A DNA stretch of 64,000 nt from Ruminococcus sp. YE71 (GTDB taxonomy: Bacteria > Bacillota > Clostridia > Oscillospirales > Ruminococcaceae), in contig NZ_FPIR01000003.1 in NCBI RefSeq assembly GCF_900119155.1, positions 62,001 to 126,000 on the forward strand. The letters run 5' to 3'. Below are positions 33,913 to 42,762 of this stretch, piece by piece; the stretch's first letter is position 1; each line of letters opens with the position of its first letter. Below the pieces are notes generated by a model. The model did not search any database. It was not told the DNA's origin and was given only the letters and a program-made list of their open reading frames with translations. Position numbers and translations under genes: made by a program.

Positions 33913-36519
33913 TTACAGGTACTTGTACAGCTCGGTCACGAACTCGCGGAGCTCCGTGTCGTCCATCTCACCGATGTTCGTTTCGCGCAGTTTCTGCTTC
34001 ACCACGCTGTCTCCGATGGCGTCGAAGGACATCTGACTGTCGTCCTGCTTTGCGGGTCTGACGGCGGCGGCTTCGCTCTCCATGTCCTTGAGCAGTTCCT
34101 TCGCCCTCGTGATTATCTTCGGCGGCAGACCTGCCAGCTTCGCTACTTCGATACCGAAGCTGTCGTCCGCTCCGCCCCTGACTATCTTTCGCAGGAACCT
34201 GATGTCGTCGCCCTTGCGCTTGACGGCTATCGAGCAGTTCTTCACGCCTTTCAGCTGACCTTCAAGGTCGATGAGCTCGTGATAGTGCGTTGCGAACAGC
34301 GTCTTGCAGCCCAGACCCTTCTGGGAGCAGATGTACTCGCACACCGACTGCGCGATGCTGATGCCGTCGAAGGTCGAAGTTCCTCGTCCAACCTCGTCGA
34401 GGATGACAAGGCTCTGCTTTGTGGCGTGCTTCACGATGTCCGCCACCTCGCTCATCTCCACCATGAAGGTGGACTGACCCGAAGTCAGGTCGTCCGACGC
34501 GCCGATACGGGTGAATATCTGATCGACCACCGATATCTTCGCCGAGGACGCAGGCACGAAACTGCCTATCTGCGCCATCAGCGTAATGAGCGCAGTCTGT
34601 CTCATGTAGGTGGATTTACCCGACATATTCGGGCCCGTGATTATTGTCATTCGGTTGTCGGTCAGGTCGAGGTAGCAGTCGTTCGGCACGAACACCTCTT
34701 CGGTCTGCATGAGCTCGACCACGGGGTGTCTGCCGTCCTTGATGTCGATAACGCCGTCGATGGCTATCTCGGGCTTGACGTAGCCGTTCGCCACCGCGAT
34801 GTTCGCAAACGAACAGAGCACGTCTATCGCCGCCACCGAATCGGCGGTCTGCTGAACGGTATCGAGCTGGAGCGCTATCGCCTTGCGTATCTCGGAGAAT
34901 ATCTCGGTCTCAAGGCTCACGACCTTTTCCGACGCGCCGAGTATCGAGTTCTCGGCTATTTTCAGCTCCTCGGTGATGAAGCGCTCGCAGTTTTTGAGGG
35001 TCTGCTTTTTGATGTAGCTGTCTGGCACGAGGGCAAGGTTCGTCCTCGTGACCTCGATGTAGTAGCCGAACACGCGGTTGTAGCTGACCTTCAGGCTCTT
35101 GATGCCCGTCCGCTCGCGCTCTCTCGCCTCGATGTCGGAGATGATGTCCTGTCCGCCTGCGATTATGCCGCGCAGACCGTCCAGTTCGTCGTTGTAGCCG
35201 TCGCGGATGACGCCGCCGTCCTTTAACTGAACGGGCGGTTCGTCAACGAGAGCGTTCTCGATGAGGTTCGAGATGGGTTCGAGGGTGGACATCCTCCTTG
35301 CCAGCGAATCTATCAGCTTGCAGGGAACGTTCCCGAGCAGTTCTTTCAGCGCGGGGAGTTTCAGCGCCGTCAGCGAAAGGGATTTCAGGTCTCTCGGCGT
35401 GGCGGTCTGATACATGACCCTCGTCATCAGGCGCTCGATGTCGTAGATGCCCTGCAACTGCGCGGTGATGTCCCCCAGCGTCACGGGGTCTTTGGTCAGC
35501 GCTTCGACGGCGTTCTGCCTGTCCATGATCGCCGTCGGGTTTACGAGGGGCTGTTCCAGGTACTTGCGGATAAGCCTGCGTCCCATCGAAGTCTTGGTCT
35601 TGTCCAGCACCCACAGGAGCGAGCCCTTCTTCTCCTTGGTGCGGAGCGTTTCGGTCAGCTCAAGATTGCGGCGTGCGGTGAAGCCTATCGTCATGACGGG
35701 TTCGCCGCCGTCCTTTATCAGCCTTGTGAACCTCTTCACCAGCGCGAGCTGTGTCGCATGGATGTAGCCCATGAGTCCGCAGAGTGAATACGCTTCGACG
35801 GACATGGGGTTGACGCCCATCTCCTCGATGCTCGCCGCTTCAAACTGTGCGGCGGCTTCGTCGGCGTGCAGCTCGGGCAGGAAGTCGTTCTCGTCCAGCA
35901 GCTGAACGGTGGTCTTCAGCGTCTTTCTCACGAAGGTGCTGACCTCGCGCATGGCAAGAAAGCCCTCGTTGATGAGCAGTTCGCTCGGCATGAAACGCGA
36001 GAGCTCGCTTATGGAGCGGTCGGTCATCTCCTTGCCCGAAAAGCTGTAGAGCCTTGCCTCGCCCGTGGAAACGTCGGCGAAAGCCAGTGCGCACTCGTCG
36101 CCGCGGGAATAGAACGAGCAGATGTAGTTGTTTGAATCCTCGTCAAGAAGGTCGCCGTCGGTGATAGTGCCCGGTGTCAGCACCCTTACCACCTCGCGCT
36201 TTACAAGACCCTTTGCCTGTGCGGGGTCTTCGGTCTGTTCGCAGACCGCCACCATGTAGTTCTTGTCAACGAGCTTCTTGATGTACACGTCTGCGGCGTG
36301 ATGCGGTATGCCGCACATGGGAGCGCGTTCGTCAAGACCGCAGTCCTTGCCTGTCAGCACGAGCTGTAACTCGCTCGACACCCTCACCGCGTCCTCAAAG
36401 AACATCTCATAGAAATCGCCTATACGGTACAGCAGAATGTGCTTCGGGTACTGTTTCTTCACCGCGAGCCACTGCTGCATACCCGGCGAAAGCCTGCTCT
36501 CATCAATTTCGGGCAACAA
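33913..36519 (-). CDS. mutS: DNA mismatch repair protein MutS
   Basis: 868 residues. The mismatch-reading loop has IGDFYEMF in domain I; the C-terminal ATPase has Walker A GPNMSGKSTYMRQ, Walker B VILDEVGRGTSTFDG and FATHYHEL. The start appears to be TTG 36519 with AAGGAG 11 bp upstream: the next in-frame ATG (36480) would remove the LSPGMQQW lead-in that corresponds to the family N-terminus. First gene of mutS-mutL. Confidence 0.97.
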   Translation of the reverse strand: MLPEIDESRLSPGMQQWLAVKKQYPKHILLYRIGDFYEMFFEDAVRVSSELQLVLTGKDCGLDERAPMCGIPHHAADVYIKKLVDKNYMVAVCEQTEDPAQAKGLVKREVVRVLTPGTITDGDLLDEDSNNYICSFYSRGDECALAFADVSTGEARLYSFSGKEMTDRSISELSRFMPSELLINEGFLAMREVSTFVRKTLKTTVQLLDENDFLPELHADEAAAQFEAASIEEMGVNPMSVEAYSLCGLMGYIHATQLALVKRFTRLIKDGGEPVMTIGFTARRNLELTETLRTKEKKGSLLWVLDKTKTSMGRRLIRKYLEQPLVNPTAIMDRQNAVEALTKDPVTLGDITAQLQGIYDIERLMTRVMYQTATPRDLKSLSLTALKLPALKELLGNVPCKLIDSLARRMSTLEPISNLIENALVDEPPVQLKDGGVIRDGYNDELDGLRGIIAGGQDIISDIEARERERTGIKSLKVSYNRVFGYYIEVTRTNLALVPDSYIKKQTLKNCERFITEELKIAENSILGASEKVVSLETEIFSEIRKAIALQLDTVQQTADSVAAIDVLCSFANIAVANGYVKPEIAIDGVIDIKDGRHPVVELMQTEEVFVPNDCYLDLTDNRMTIITGPNMSGKSTYMRQTALITLMAQIGSFVPASSAKISVVDQIFTRIGASDDLTSGQSTFMVEMSEVADIVKHATKQSLVILDEVGRGTSTFDGISIAQSVCEYICSQKGLGCKTLFATHYHELIDLEGQLKGVKNCSIAVKRKGDDIRFLRKIVRGGADDSFGIEVAKLAGLPPKIITRAKELLKDMESEAAAVRPAKQDDSQMSFDAIGDSVVKQKLRETNIGEMDDTELREFVTELYKYL

Positions 36520-36741
36520 TTAGTCGTCAGCTCCTTCTTCTTCGGATAATCTTACAAAAATAAAAAATCGGAAAAAGACAAGGATGCGTCCGCACAGCGG
36601 ACACAATATCCCTGATCTCTCATCTCTTATCTGAAACGCACTTACGCATTACAATATCTCACTCCTGATGACCCCGAGCCGCACAAACTATCTTTTATCT
36701 GAGATTTTTGTGCGAGGGCATCGGGCTGTCCGCCCGAGGAC

Positions 36742-37149
36742 TCAGCCGCAGCCGCCGCAGGTCGCGCAGCTGCCCGAGCAGGTAGGTGCGGTCTCGGGGC
36801 ATGTGGTCGGGTCGCCGCCCTCGGCAGCGGTCGCGATGATGAAGTTGACGCTCTTTACCAGCTTGTCGAACTCTTCCTTTGCTGCGTTGAACTCCTCCAT
36901 AACGGGCATAGCCATTATCTCGTCGTACACGGCTCTGATGTCGTTGTCGAGCTGGGTCAGGCGCTCGCCGTCCTTGTCCTCCTTAGCCATTTCGAGGCTG
37001 AGGTCGCGTCTGAGCATATTGAACTCGCCGATCTTCTTCTGAACATCGGCGTCTGTGTCGGTCTTTGCGGCAGCAGCCTGCATCTTGACGTATCTCTCGT
37101 CGCACTGGATAGCTCTGCCTAATTCTCTTGTCATTTCGATAATGGTCAT
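36742..37149 (-). CDS. ylbF: YlbF/YmcA-family protein with Cys-rich tail
   Basis: 135 residues: a helical YlbF/YmcA domain (about 1-108) and a C-terminal tail with five cysteines (CPETAPTCSGSCATCGGCG). Bacillus YlbF has a comparable Cys-rich tail and, with YmcA and YaaT, forms an iron-sulfur-containing complex that steers RNase Y. No YmcA or YaaT gene is in the window. Last gene of the miaB operon, 23 bp behind the acetyltransferase gene. The ribosome-binding site and ATG 37149 are clear. Confidence 0.85.
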   Translation of the reverse strand: MTIIEMTRELGRAIQCDERYVKMQAAAAKTDTDADVQKKIGEFNMLRRDLSLEMAKEDKDGERLTQLDNDIRAVYDEIMAMPVMEEFNAAKEEFDKLVKSVNFIIATAAEGGDPTTCPETAPTCSGSCATCGGCG

Positions 37150-37172
37150 TTTACTTTACTCCTTTTGATTTT

Positions 37173-37595
37173 TTACCTGATATTATACATAAGTTTAAGC
37201 CGCTGCGAATCATTCGTATCGAAGCCGAATTTTTCATAGAACGGTATCTTATCGGGCGCTGCCGCGAGCTCGACAAAAACATTCGTTCCACTGATGCCGT
37301 TCGCTCCGATAAACCCGAATATCTCGTTTATCAGCAGCCTTCCGATGCCTTTTCCCTGATATTCGGGGCGCACCACCACATCCTTGATGTAGTAGTCAAG
37401 TCCCATATCGCCTATCGTCCTTGCCATCGCGACTATCCTGCCGCCGTCGAACACGGACACACGGAAAAGCGTGTGCTCCATCGCGAGCCGCGTCTGTTCG
37501 AGCGGCGGTCCGTCGCCCCAGACCGTCTCCCACAGCTCGATGAACTGCTCGGCAGTCAGCTCGTTGTGTCTTACTTCAAGCCCGTCCGTCGGCAT
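37173..37595 (-). CDS. GNAT-family N-acetyltransferase
   Basis: 140 residues. The acetyl-CoA-binding motif A is VVRPEYQGKGIGRLLINEI, preceded by DYYIKDV and followed by PFYEKFGF, a standard small GNAT. Substrate not predictable. Its ATG overlaps the stop of the upstream gene by 1 bp (TGATG), so translation is coupled. Confidence 0.88.
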   Translation of the reverse strand: MPTDGLEVRHNELTAEQFIELWETVWGDGPPLEQTRLAMEHTLFRVSVFDGGRIVAMARTIGDMGLDYYIKDVVVRPEYQGKGIGRLLINEIFGFIGANGISGTNVFVELAAAPDKIPFYEKFGFDTNDSQRLKLMYNIR

Positions 37596-38254
37596 CAGTC
37601 GTATTCCTCCGCTATAAAGTCAAAGTCCTCCGCCTTGTCCAGCTCGTCACACGCCGAGCGCACCGCTTCGGTCATTATCTCGACGCTCATTCCCATCAGC
37701 CCGATGCTCATGCCCTTTGGCAGACAGCGGAGCATAACCGAGAAGCGTGCGTTGTCGGCGCATATCTTGTTTTCGTGGCTGTACTCGCCGCTCATGTTGA
37801 TGCAGTCCTCGTCCTCAGACCTCGCCGCGACCTGACACAGCTCCTTTTCGGGAGCGACTATCGCGCCGAAATCAAAGCCCTCGGCATCCTTGTGATACTC
37901 GACGAACACTCTGCCGACCTTGCCCTCTGTCGCCGCCACCTGTGCAGCCACGCGCTTTCCGTTCTCGTCCGCAAGGTCGCGTATCGCAGACCATGCAGCG
38001 CTGTCGTCGGCGTAGTTTATGAACACCAGCCTGTCCCCGAAGGTGACCTCTGTCAGTCTCCACTCCTCGTCGTAGTGAGCGGTCAGCTTGTCAAGCTCGT
38101 CCTCGCTGACTTCGTAGACCGTTATCTCCGTGCCGTTATGCACGTAAGTTATCATACTGCGATCCGCCCTCATGACGAATTCGCCCGTGCCGCCCTTTAT
38201 GCCGACTGCGGGAAAATCGCCCGTTTCGTGACGGACAGGTATCTTTATCTCCAT
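37595..38254 (-). CDS. Conserved-type protein of unknown function
   Basis: 219 residues, soluble, acidic, without membrane segment or cofactor motif. The sequence alternates short beta strands and helices; it has four cysteines, scattered. Starts directly after the miaB stop (TGAATG) and overlaps the acetyltransferase start by 1 bp, so it is made with both. I do not recognise the family. The start is well fixed by the junction. Confidence 0.75.
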   Translation of the reverse strand: MEIKIPVRHETGDFPAVGIKGGTGEFVMRADRSMITYVHNGTEITVYEVSEDELDKLTAHYDEEWRLTEVTFGDRLVFINYADDSAAWSAIRDLADENGKRVAAQVAATEGKVGRVFVEYHKDAEGFDFGAIVAPEKELCQVAARSEDEDCINMSGEYSHENKICADNARFSVMLRCLPKGMSIGLMGMSVEIMTEAVRSACDELDKAEDFDFIAEEYD

Positions 38255-39649
38255 TCAGACCAGCTCTCCTTTCACCGCCCAGTTCATGGCGTCGGTTATC
38301 TTCACATCACAGAATCCCCCGATAAGGCTCTCGTCCCCCGCGAAATTCACGATGATATTCTCGTCGTTCTTGCCCGTGAGCGTGCCGTCCTCCTTGCCCT
38401 TGCCATCGACCAGCACGCGGCAGGTCTTACCCACGAACCGCCGCATCCATTCCGACGCGACCTCGCGGTTTTCGAGCAGCAGCTCTCTGAGCCACAGACC
38501 CTTCTGCTTTTCGCTGACGGGGTCGTCGAGCTCCGCCGCCTTCGTTCCCGAGCGCGGCGAGTATACGAACGAATATATGTTATCGAACTTCACCCGCTTG
38601 ACAAACTCCTTCGTCTCACAGAATTCCTCGTAGGTCTCCCCGGGGAATCCCACGATGATGTCGGTGGAGAAGGAAAAATCGGGGCGCTTCTCTCTCGCGT
38701 AATCGACTATCTTCATGTAGTCCTCATGAGTATATCTGCGGTTCATGGCTCTGAGCACTCTGTCGCTGCCCGATTGCAGCGCAAGGTGCAGATGCTTGCA
38801 GACCTTGTCGCACTCAAGTATCGCGTCGATAAGTTCATTGGTGGCGTCCTTCGGGTGGCTGGACATGAAGCGTATGCGGAAATCCCCCTCGATGGCGTTG
38901 AGCCGTCTGAGAAGTGCGGGGAAACCGTAGCTGTAGCTGTTCACGTTCTGTCCCAGCAGGAATATCTCCTTGTAGCCCTTTCCCACAAGCTCCCTGACTT
39001 CGGCTTCCACCGACTCGGGGCTGCGGCTGCGCTCCCTGCCCCTGACGTAGGGCACGATGCAGTAGGTGCAGAAATTGTTGCAGCCGTACATTATCGGCAG
39101 GAACGCCGAAAAGCTGCTTTTTCTCAGCTGAGTGAAGGGCGCGTCGGGGTCGGAGGGCTTCTCCTCGATATTGAAGATGCGCGTCCTGGAGCGGATGACC
39201 TCGGCGAGCATCGCGTAAAGCTCACCCGTCGCGAAGGTACCGAAGATAAGGTCTATCTGTCCGTAGGTCTCCAGCAGTTTTTTCGCGCTCTTTTCCTCCT
39301 GCGCCATACATCCGCAGATGCCGAGTATCACATCGGGGCGCTGTTCCTTGAACTTCTTCAGGTCGCCCAGCACACCCCTCACCTTGTCCTCGGCGTTCTC
39401 ACGCACCGCGCAGGTGTTGAAGATGATGAGCTGTGCCAGCCTGTAGTCCTCGGTGGGCTCGAAGCCTGCCTCGGAAAGTGCGCCGAGCAGACGTTCGCCG
39501 TCGCTGACGTTCTGCTGACAGCCGAAGGAGTGTACCATGCAGAGAGGCGGCACTCCGAACTTTTCGGCGTGCGAAGCGGTGTACTGCCTGAGAAAAACAA
39601 GCCCCTCCTGCTGACGTTCCTCACCCGAAAAATCGGTCTGTATTTTCAT
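38255..39649 (-). CDS. miaB: tRNA-2-methylthio-N6-dimethylallyladenosine synthase
   Basis: 464 residues from ATG 39649 with GGAGGGG 6 bp upstream. UPF0004 domain with FGCQQN, CAVRENAE and GICGCMAQEE cysteines for one cluster, radical-SAM motif YGCNNFCTYCIVPYVRGRE, and a C-terminal TRAM domain (KTCRVLVDGKGKEDGTLTG). Adds the methylthio group to tRNA carrying the MiaA product. First gene of miaB-unknown-GNAT-ylbF. Confidence 0.97.
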   Translation of the reverse strand: MKIQTDFSGEERQQEGLVFLRQYTASHAEKFGVPPLCMVHSFGCQQNVSDGERLLGALSEAGFEPTEDYRLAQLIIFNTCAVRENAEDKVRGVLGDLKKFKEQRPDVILGICGCMAQEEKSAKKLLETYGQIDLIFGTFATGELYAMLAEVIRSRTRIFNIEEKPSDPDAPFTQLRKSSFSAFLPIMYGCNNFCTYCIVPYVRGRERSRSPESVEAEVRELVGKGYKEIFLLGQNVNSYSYGFPALLRRLNAIEGDFRIRFMSSHPKDATNELIDAILECDKVCKHLHLALQSGSDRVLRAMNRRYTHEDYMKIVDYAREKRPDFSFSTDIIVGFPGETYEEFCETKEFVKRVKFDNIYSFVYSPRSGTKAAELDDPVSEKQKGLWLRELLLENREVASEWMRRFVGKTCRVLVDGKGKEDGTLTGKNDENIIVNFAGDESLIGGFCDVKITDAMNWAVKGELV

Positions 39650-39698
39650 GTCATCCCCTCCTCTGCGGCTTTGTGAGCGCAATAGTGCATTCTAATAT

Positions 39699-39727
39699 AT
39701 TATACTACACAAACCCATGCTTGTCAA
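39699..39727 (-). promoter_or_regulatory. Perfect consensus promoter of the miaB operon
   Basis: Minus strand TTGACA (39722-39727), 17 bp, TATAAT (39699-39704), 50 bp before the miaB start. Confidence 0.78.
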
Positions 39728-39794
39728 CCTTTTGGAAAAAATATGCACCGCTTCCCACCCCCGTGATACCGACTGTATCCCCTGTTATGAAGAG

Positions 39795-39831
39795 CAAAAA
39801 AGCAGCACACCGATGCTCTCGGTATGCTGCA
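39795..39831 (-). terminator. Terminator after the FN3/SleB-like gene
   Basis: GCAGCATACCGA/TCGGTGTGCTGC stem followed by TTTTTT on the minus strand, 20 bp past the stop at 39851. Confidence 0.87.
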
Positions 39832-39850
39832 TATTTATCTTTTCGGGTTA

Positions 39851-40885
39851 TCAGCCCCAGTACTCTCTCCAGATAGCGAAGTAACCGCCCCACGGGATCT
39901 TGTAGGCATAGGCTACCTTGTAGCTCGAAGGATAGTAGTAGGTGTTGCACCAGAAGAATACTTTTCTGTCGTGCGGGATGTTGTCTACCTTGATCTTGTC
40001 GTAAACAGCACCGTATACAGCGTTTCTTACCAGCTCGGTAGTGTTTGCGTAGGTCGCGCCGTCATAAGCAAGACCTGCATCGCTCATGAATCCGCCGCTG
40101 TAGTAGATGATGTTCTGGATGCTGGTGTAGTTCTTGTAGTAGGGAGCCCAGATCGGGTCGTTGAGGTACTTCGCACCCTCATACTGGTTTACGATGCAGT
40201 CTGCAACGTGAACGATAGGCTCGTTCCACATCTTGTCGTTAACACCGCCGACCTCGTGGTAAACGATGCGGCACATAGCTTCCCAGCCTGCCTTGTCGAA
40301 ATCTATTCTTGCGGTCTTGAGGGTCTGAACATCCGAGTATGCGCCGTAGCAGCCCGAATAGGATGCTCTTACCTTGAACTTGTACTGGGTATCTCTGTAA
40401 AGATTCTTAACGGTGAAAGCGAGCTTGTCGGAAGCAAGGGTCTTTACCTTGGTCCACTTGGTGTACTGACCGCCGTATGCCCATACTTCGTAGTTGTCAA
40501 CTCTGTCTACAGCGTTCCATCTGATCTTGAGGGAGTTCGTCTGAGCGCCCCAGGGATGAGTTTCGCCGTTGTTGTACTTTATTTCGCCTCTGAGCTTTAC
40601 CTTATCGACCGAAACGTATTTTCTTCTGACAATAATCATGTTGGGGCCGTCAACACCGAGCTCTGCGGCTTCGGTCTCGTCAACAGTCTCGTCGGCATTC
40701 TCGCTGACAGTCTCATCAGCAGCCGATTCACTGCGATCCGCGTAAACTACGCTCTCGGTCTCGTCCACAGCCTCGGCTGCCGAAGCGCCCATCTGTGTCT
40801 CTGCCGCAAAGACAGCGATCATAGCAACAGCCATAGCTGCTGTAAATGTTCTTTTCATCACGTTCTTGATCTCGTTATTACCCAT
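39851..40885 (-). CDS. Secreted fibronectin-III protein with SleB/CwlJ-like hydrolase domain
   Basis: 344 residues from ATG 40885 (GGGAG 8 bp upstream). Signal peptide at about 10-36 (KRTFTAAMAVAMIAVFAA), an Asp/Glu/Ser/Thr-rich linker, an FN3-like domain (about 90-190, NSLKIRWNAVDRVDNYEVWA), and a C-terminal domain beginning WEAMCRIVYHEVGG that matches the cell-wall hydrolase 2 (SleB/CwlJ) pattern with its Glu and the CIVNQYEG segment. Probably acts on peptidoglycan outside the cell. SleB/CwlJ enzymes are germination-type amidases or transglycosylases in spore formers, but related proteins occur in vegetative cells. Hydrolase call is moderate. Confidence 0.75.
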   Translation of the reverse strand: MGNNEIKNVMKRTFTAAMAVAMIAVFAAETQMGASAAEAVDETESVVYADRSESAADETVSENADETVDETEAAELGVDGPNMIIVRRKYVSVDKVKLRGEIKYNNGETHPWGAQTNSLKIRWNAVDRVDNYEVWAYGGQYTKWTKVKTLASDKLAFTVKNLYRDTQYKFKVRASYSGCYGAYSDVQTLKTARIDFDKAGWEAMCRIVYHEVGGVNDKMWNEPIVHVADCIVNQYEGAKYLNDPIWAPYYKNYTSIQNIIYYSGGFMSDAGLAYDGATYANTTELVRNAVYGAVYDKIKVDNIPHDRKVFFWCNTYYYPSSYKVAYAYKIPWGGYFAIWREYWG

Positions 40886-41047
40886 GCAATTTGCTCCCTG
40901 CGCTTTTATTTTTCTTGCGCGTTCCGTCCGATATTTGTCTTGCGGACTGAGGAGCTGACTCACGACCTTTCTGAAATTTAAAATTTTTTGTTGCCTTTTG
41001 TAACACTTTTCCCGAATGGTTACGGGTCGGTTACAATTTACTACGTC

Positions 41048-41076
41048 ATTGTAACATCAATTCGTCATTTTGTCAA
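41048..41076 (-). promoter_or_regulatory. Promoter of the FN3/SleB-like gene
   Basis: Minus strand TTGACA (41071-41076), 17 bp, TACAAT (41048-41053). The leader is about 155 nt and includes a GTCCG/CGGAC hairpin near 40940; I do not recognise a riboswitch in it. Confidence 0.7.
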
Positions 41077-41079
41077 GCA

Positions 41080-41298
41080 AATAAAAAAATATTTGGCGAT
41101 TTCGACTAATCTTATTACCATCATGCGGAACTTTTATGCAACATCCACGCAAAAACCCGCTATTTTCACCCCCAAGTCATAACTCCCGATCCCCCCGCAT
41201 ATAGTTAGATCAGAGCAAAAAAACACGCGATACAGCGATTTTTTATCAAGCTCCCGCCCCCGCTCGCGTGCCTCTGCGTCTGCGTTTTATCTTAGTGA
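41080..41298. other. Intergenic stretch without recognised features
   Basis: About 220 bp between the FN3/SleB-like gene promoter and repeat A3. It is AT-rich at first, then C-rich; no coding frame, hairpin terminator or good promoter seen. Confidence 0.5.
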
Positions 41299-41539
41299 CT
41301 GCGGGTATTACCGGAGGAAACCTTTCTGAAGAAAGGTTCTCCCCCGGACCCCCTTCCAAAGACTTTTAATATTTTTTTGGCAAGGGGTATGCTCGTTTCA
41401 GAAAGAACTGCAAACTTCCGAATCTGTACTTTCTCGGGAAGAATGATACCCCTTGCCAAAAAAAAACATCAGAAGTTTTAGGAAAGGGGTTTGGGGGAGA
41501 ACCCTTTTTCAAAAGGGTTTCCCCCAATAGTATCCGCAG
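41299..41539. repeat. Family A dispersed repeat, copy A3 (short, different centre)
   Basis: Starts CTGCGGGT, left hairpin CCTTTCTGAAGAAAGG, ACCCCCTTCCAAAGACTTTTAAT; ends with AAGTTTTAGGAAAGGGGTTTG, hairpin CCCTTTTTCAAAAGGG and ATCCGCAG. The centre differs from A1/A2: TTTGGCAAGGGGTAT and its inverted copy ATACCCCTTGCCAAA enclose about 60 bp. Lies between divergent genes. Confidence 0.85.
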
Positions 41540-41659
41540 ACACCAAGACAAAGAGCAGGCACAAAGGCACGCGAGCGGGGTGAGGGAGAAAAAATAATGC
41601 CGCAGGTTGGGGTCGATGGGTTTTGCGGTCGGCTTTTCTGCGGAGAAAGAGGCATAAAA

Positions 41660-42580
41660 ATGCAGAGATACTACCCCGAAGGAAAGCTGTGTACGGAAAA
41701 AGCCTGCGCGAGGACTCTTGCTTCTCCCGAGCTCATGCGGCAGGCGATGGAGGAGGGCACGGTGCTTGAGTCGCACGCGCTGATGTGCGGCGCGTCCCAC
41801 GACCTTTTCGTTGACATCCCCCACGCGAAAGGCATCATCCCACGCGAAGAGGGCGCGGTCGGCATCCGCGAAGGCACCGTCCGCGACATCGCGCTCCTCT
41901 CACGGGTAAACAAGCCCGTCTGCTTCGTCGTGACCGACATCCGCGAGGAAAACGGTCTGCCGCTCTACATACTTTCCCGCGAACGGGTGCAGCGCCGCTG
42001 TCTCGACGAGTACATCAGCAGTCTTCGCGTGGGCGACGTCATCCCTGCGCGCGTCACCCACATGGAACCCTTCGGGGCGTTCGTGGACATCGGGTGCGGC
42101 ATACCCTCGCTGATTCCGATCGACGCCATTTCGGTCTCGCGCATCTCCCACCCGAACGACCGCTTCTACAACGGACAGAACATTTTCGCGGTGGTGAAAA
42201 GCATCGACGGCGGCAGGATATGCCTGTCTCACCGCGAACTTCTCGGCACATGGGAGCAGAACGCCGAGCGCTTCGAGGTAGGGGCGACCGTGCCGGGGGT
42301 CGTGCGCTCGGTGGAGAGCTACGGCATCTTCATCGAGATAGCGCCGAACCTTGCGGGGCTCTCCGAGCTTCGCCCAGGCATCGAACAGGGGCAGAGCGTT
42401 TCGGTGGGCATCAAGGCTATCCGACCCGACCGCATGAAGGTAAAACTCACCATAGTCGATGTCATTCAGGGCAGGGCGCCTGCGTCGGCGTTCGACTACT
42501 ACATCACCTCGGGACACATCGGAAGATGGCAGTACAATCCCGACTGCTGCACCAAGACGGTGGTCACCGAATTCGACTGA
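41660..42580 (+). CDS. S1-domain RNA-binding protein (RpsA-like)
   Basis: 306 residues from ATG 41660 with AGAGG 8 bp upstream; an in-frame extension to 41597 has no support. Three S1-like OB repeats: about 50-118 (degenerate), about 122-190 (GDVIPARVTHMEPFGAFVDI) and about 205-275 (GATVPGVVRSVESYGIFIEI). It ends in a short tail with CC near residue 297. Resembles the short S1 homologues of Clostridia, much shorter than the six-domain E. coli S1; probable role in mRNA binding at the ribosome. No promoter is obvious; repeat A3 lies directly upstream. Confidence 0.85.
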   Translation: MQRYYPEGKLCTEKACARTLASPELMRQAMEEGTVLESHALMCGASHDLFVDIPHAKGIIPREEGAVGIREGTVRDIALLSRVNKPVCFVVTDIREENGLPLYILSRERVQRRCLDEYISSLRVGDVIPARVTHMEPFGAFVDIGCGIPSLIPIDAISVSRISHPNDRFYNGQNIFAVVKSIDGGRICLSHRELLGTWEQNAERFEVGATVPGVVRSVESYGIFIEIAPNLAGLSELRPGIEQGQSVSVGIKAIRPDRMKVKLTIVDVIQGRAPASAFDYYITSGHIGRWQYNPDCCTKTVVTEFD

Positions 42581-42678
42581 AAAAGTATATTTTAACAGTA
42601 CGTTTTTATGTACACATACCATAAATTGTCATCTGTTTCTAGTGCGAACAGAATTTATTCATAGTTAATCAATCTTAT

Positions 42679-42692
42679 CGAACATATGTTTT
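42679..42692. promoter_or_regulatory. LexA-box-like site in a convergent gap
   Basis: CGAACATATGTTTT fits the Firmicute SOS box CGAAC-N4-GTTCG with two mismatches at the right arm. It lies between the S1-domain gene and a convergent unknown gene, so no obvious target promoter exists; a TATAAT at 42700-42705 follows, 8 bp further on. Confidence 0.25.
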
Positions 42693-42735
42693 ATACTATT
42701 ATAATAGTAACAGCGCATAATTCGACAAAGAGAAC

Positions 42736-42762
42736 AAAAAATCGGACAGTTACGTCCGATTT
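42736..42762. terminator. Bidirectional terminator overlapping a stop codon
   Basis: AAAAATCGGAC/GTCCGATTTTT stem with a 6-nt loop that contains the TAA stop of the minus-strand gene. T tracts on both sides allow it to end the S1 gene transcript and the opposing one. Confidence 0.8.

Noticed and set aside
33112-35226. 704-codon open frame opposite mutL and mutS
   Set aside because: Spans two real genes on the other strand and shows no protein-like pattern.
36520-36741. Terminator or small RNA between ylbF and mutS
   Set aside because: Two short hairpins (CGGGC/GCCCG and GTCCGC/GCGGAC) exist but neither is followed by a T tract and no convincing promoter was found.
37775-39676. 633-codon open frame opposite miaB and the unknown gene
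   Set aside because: Antisense shadow; MiaB has all its cysteine motifs on the minus strand.
40886-41047. c-di-AMP (ydaO-type) riboswitch in the leader of the FN3/SleB-like gene
   Set aside because: Such riboswitches often precede wall hydrolase genes, but the conserved motifs could not be found in this 155-nt leader.
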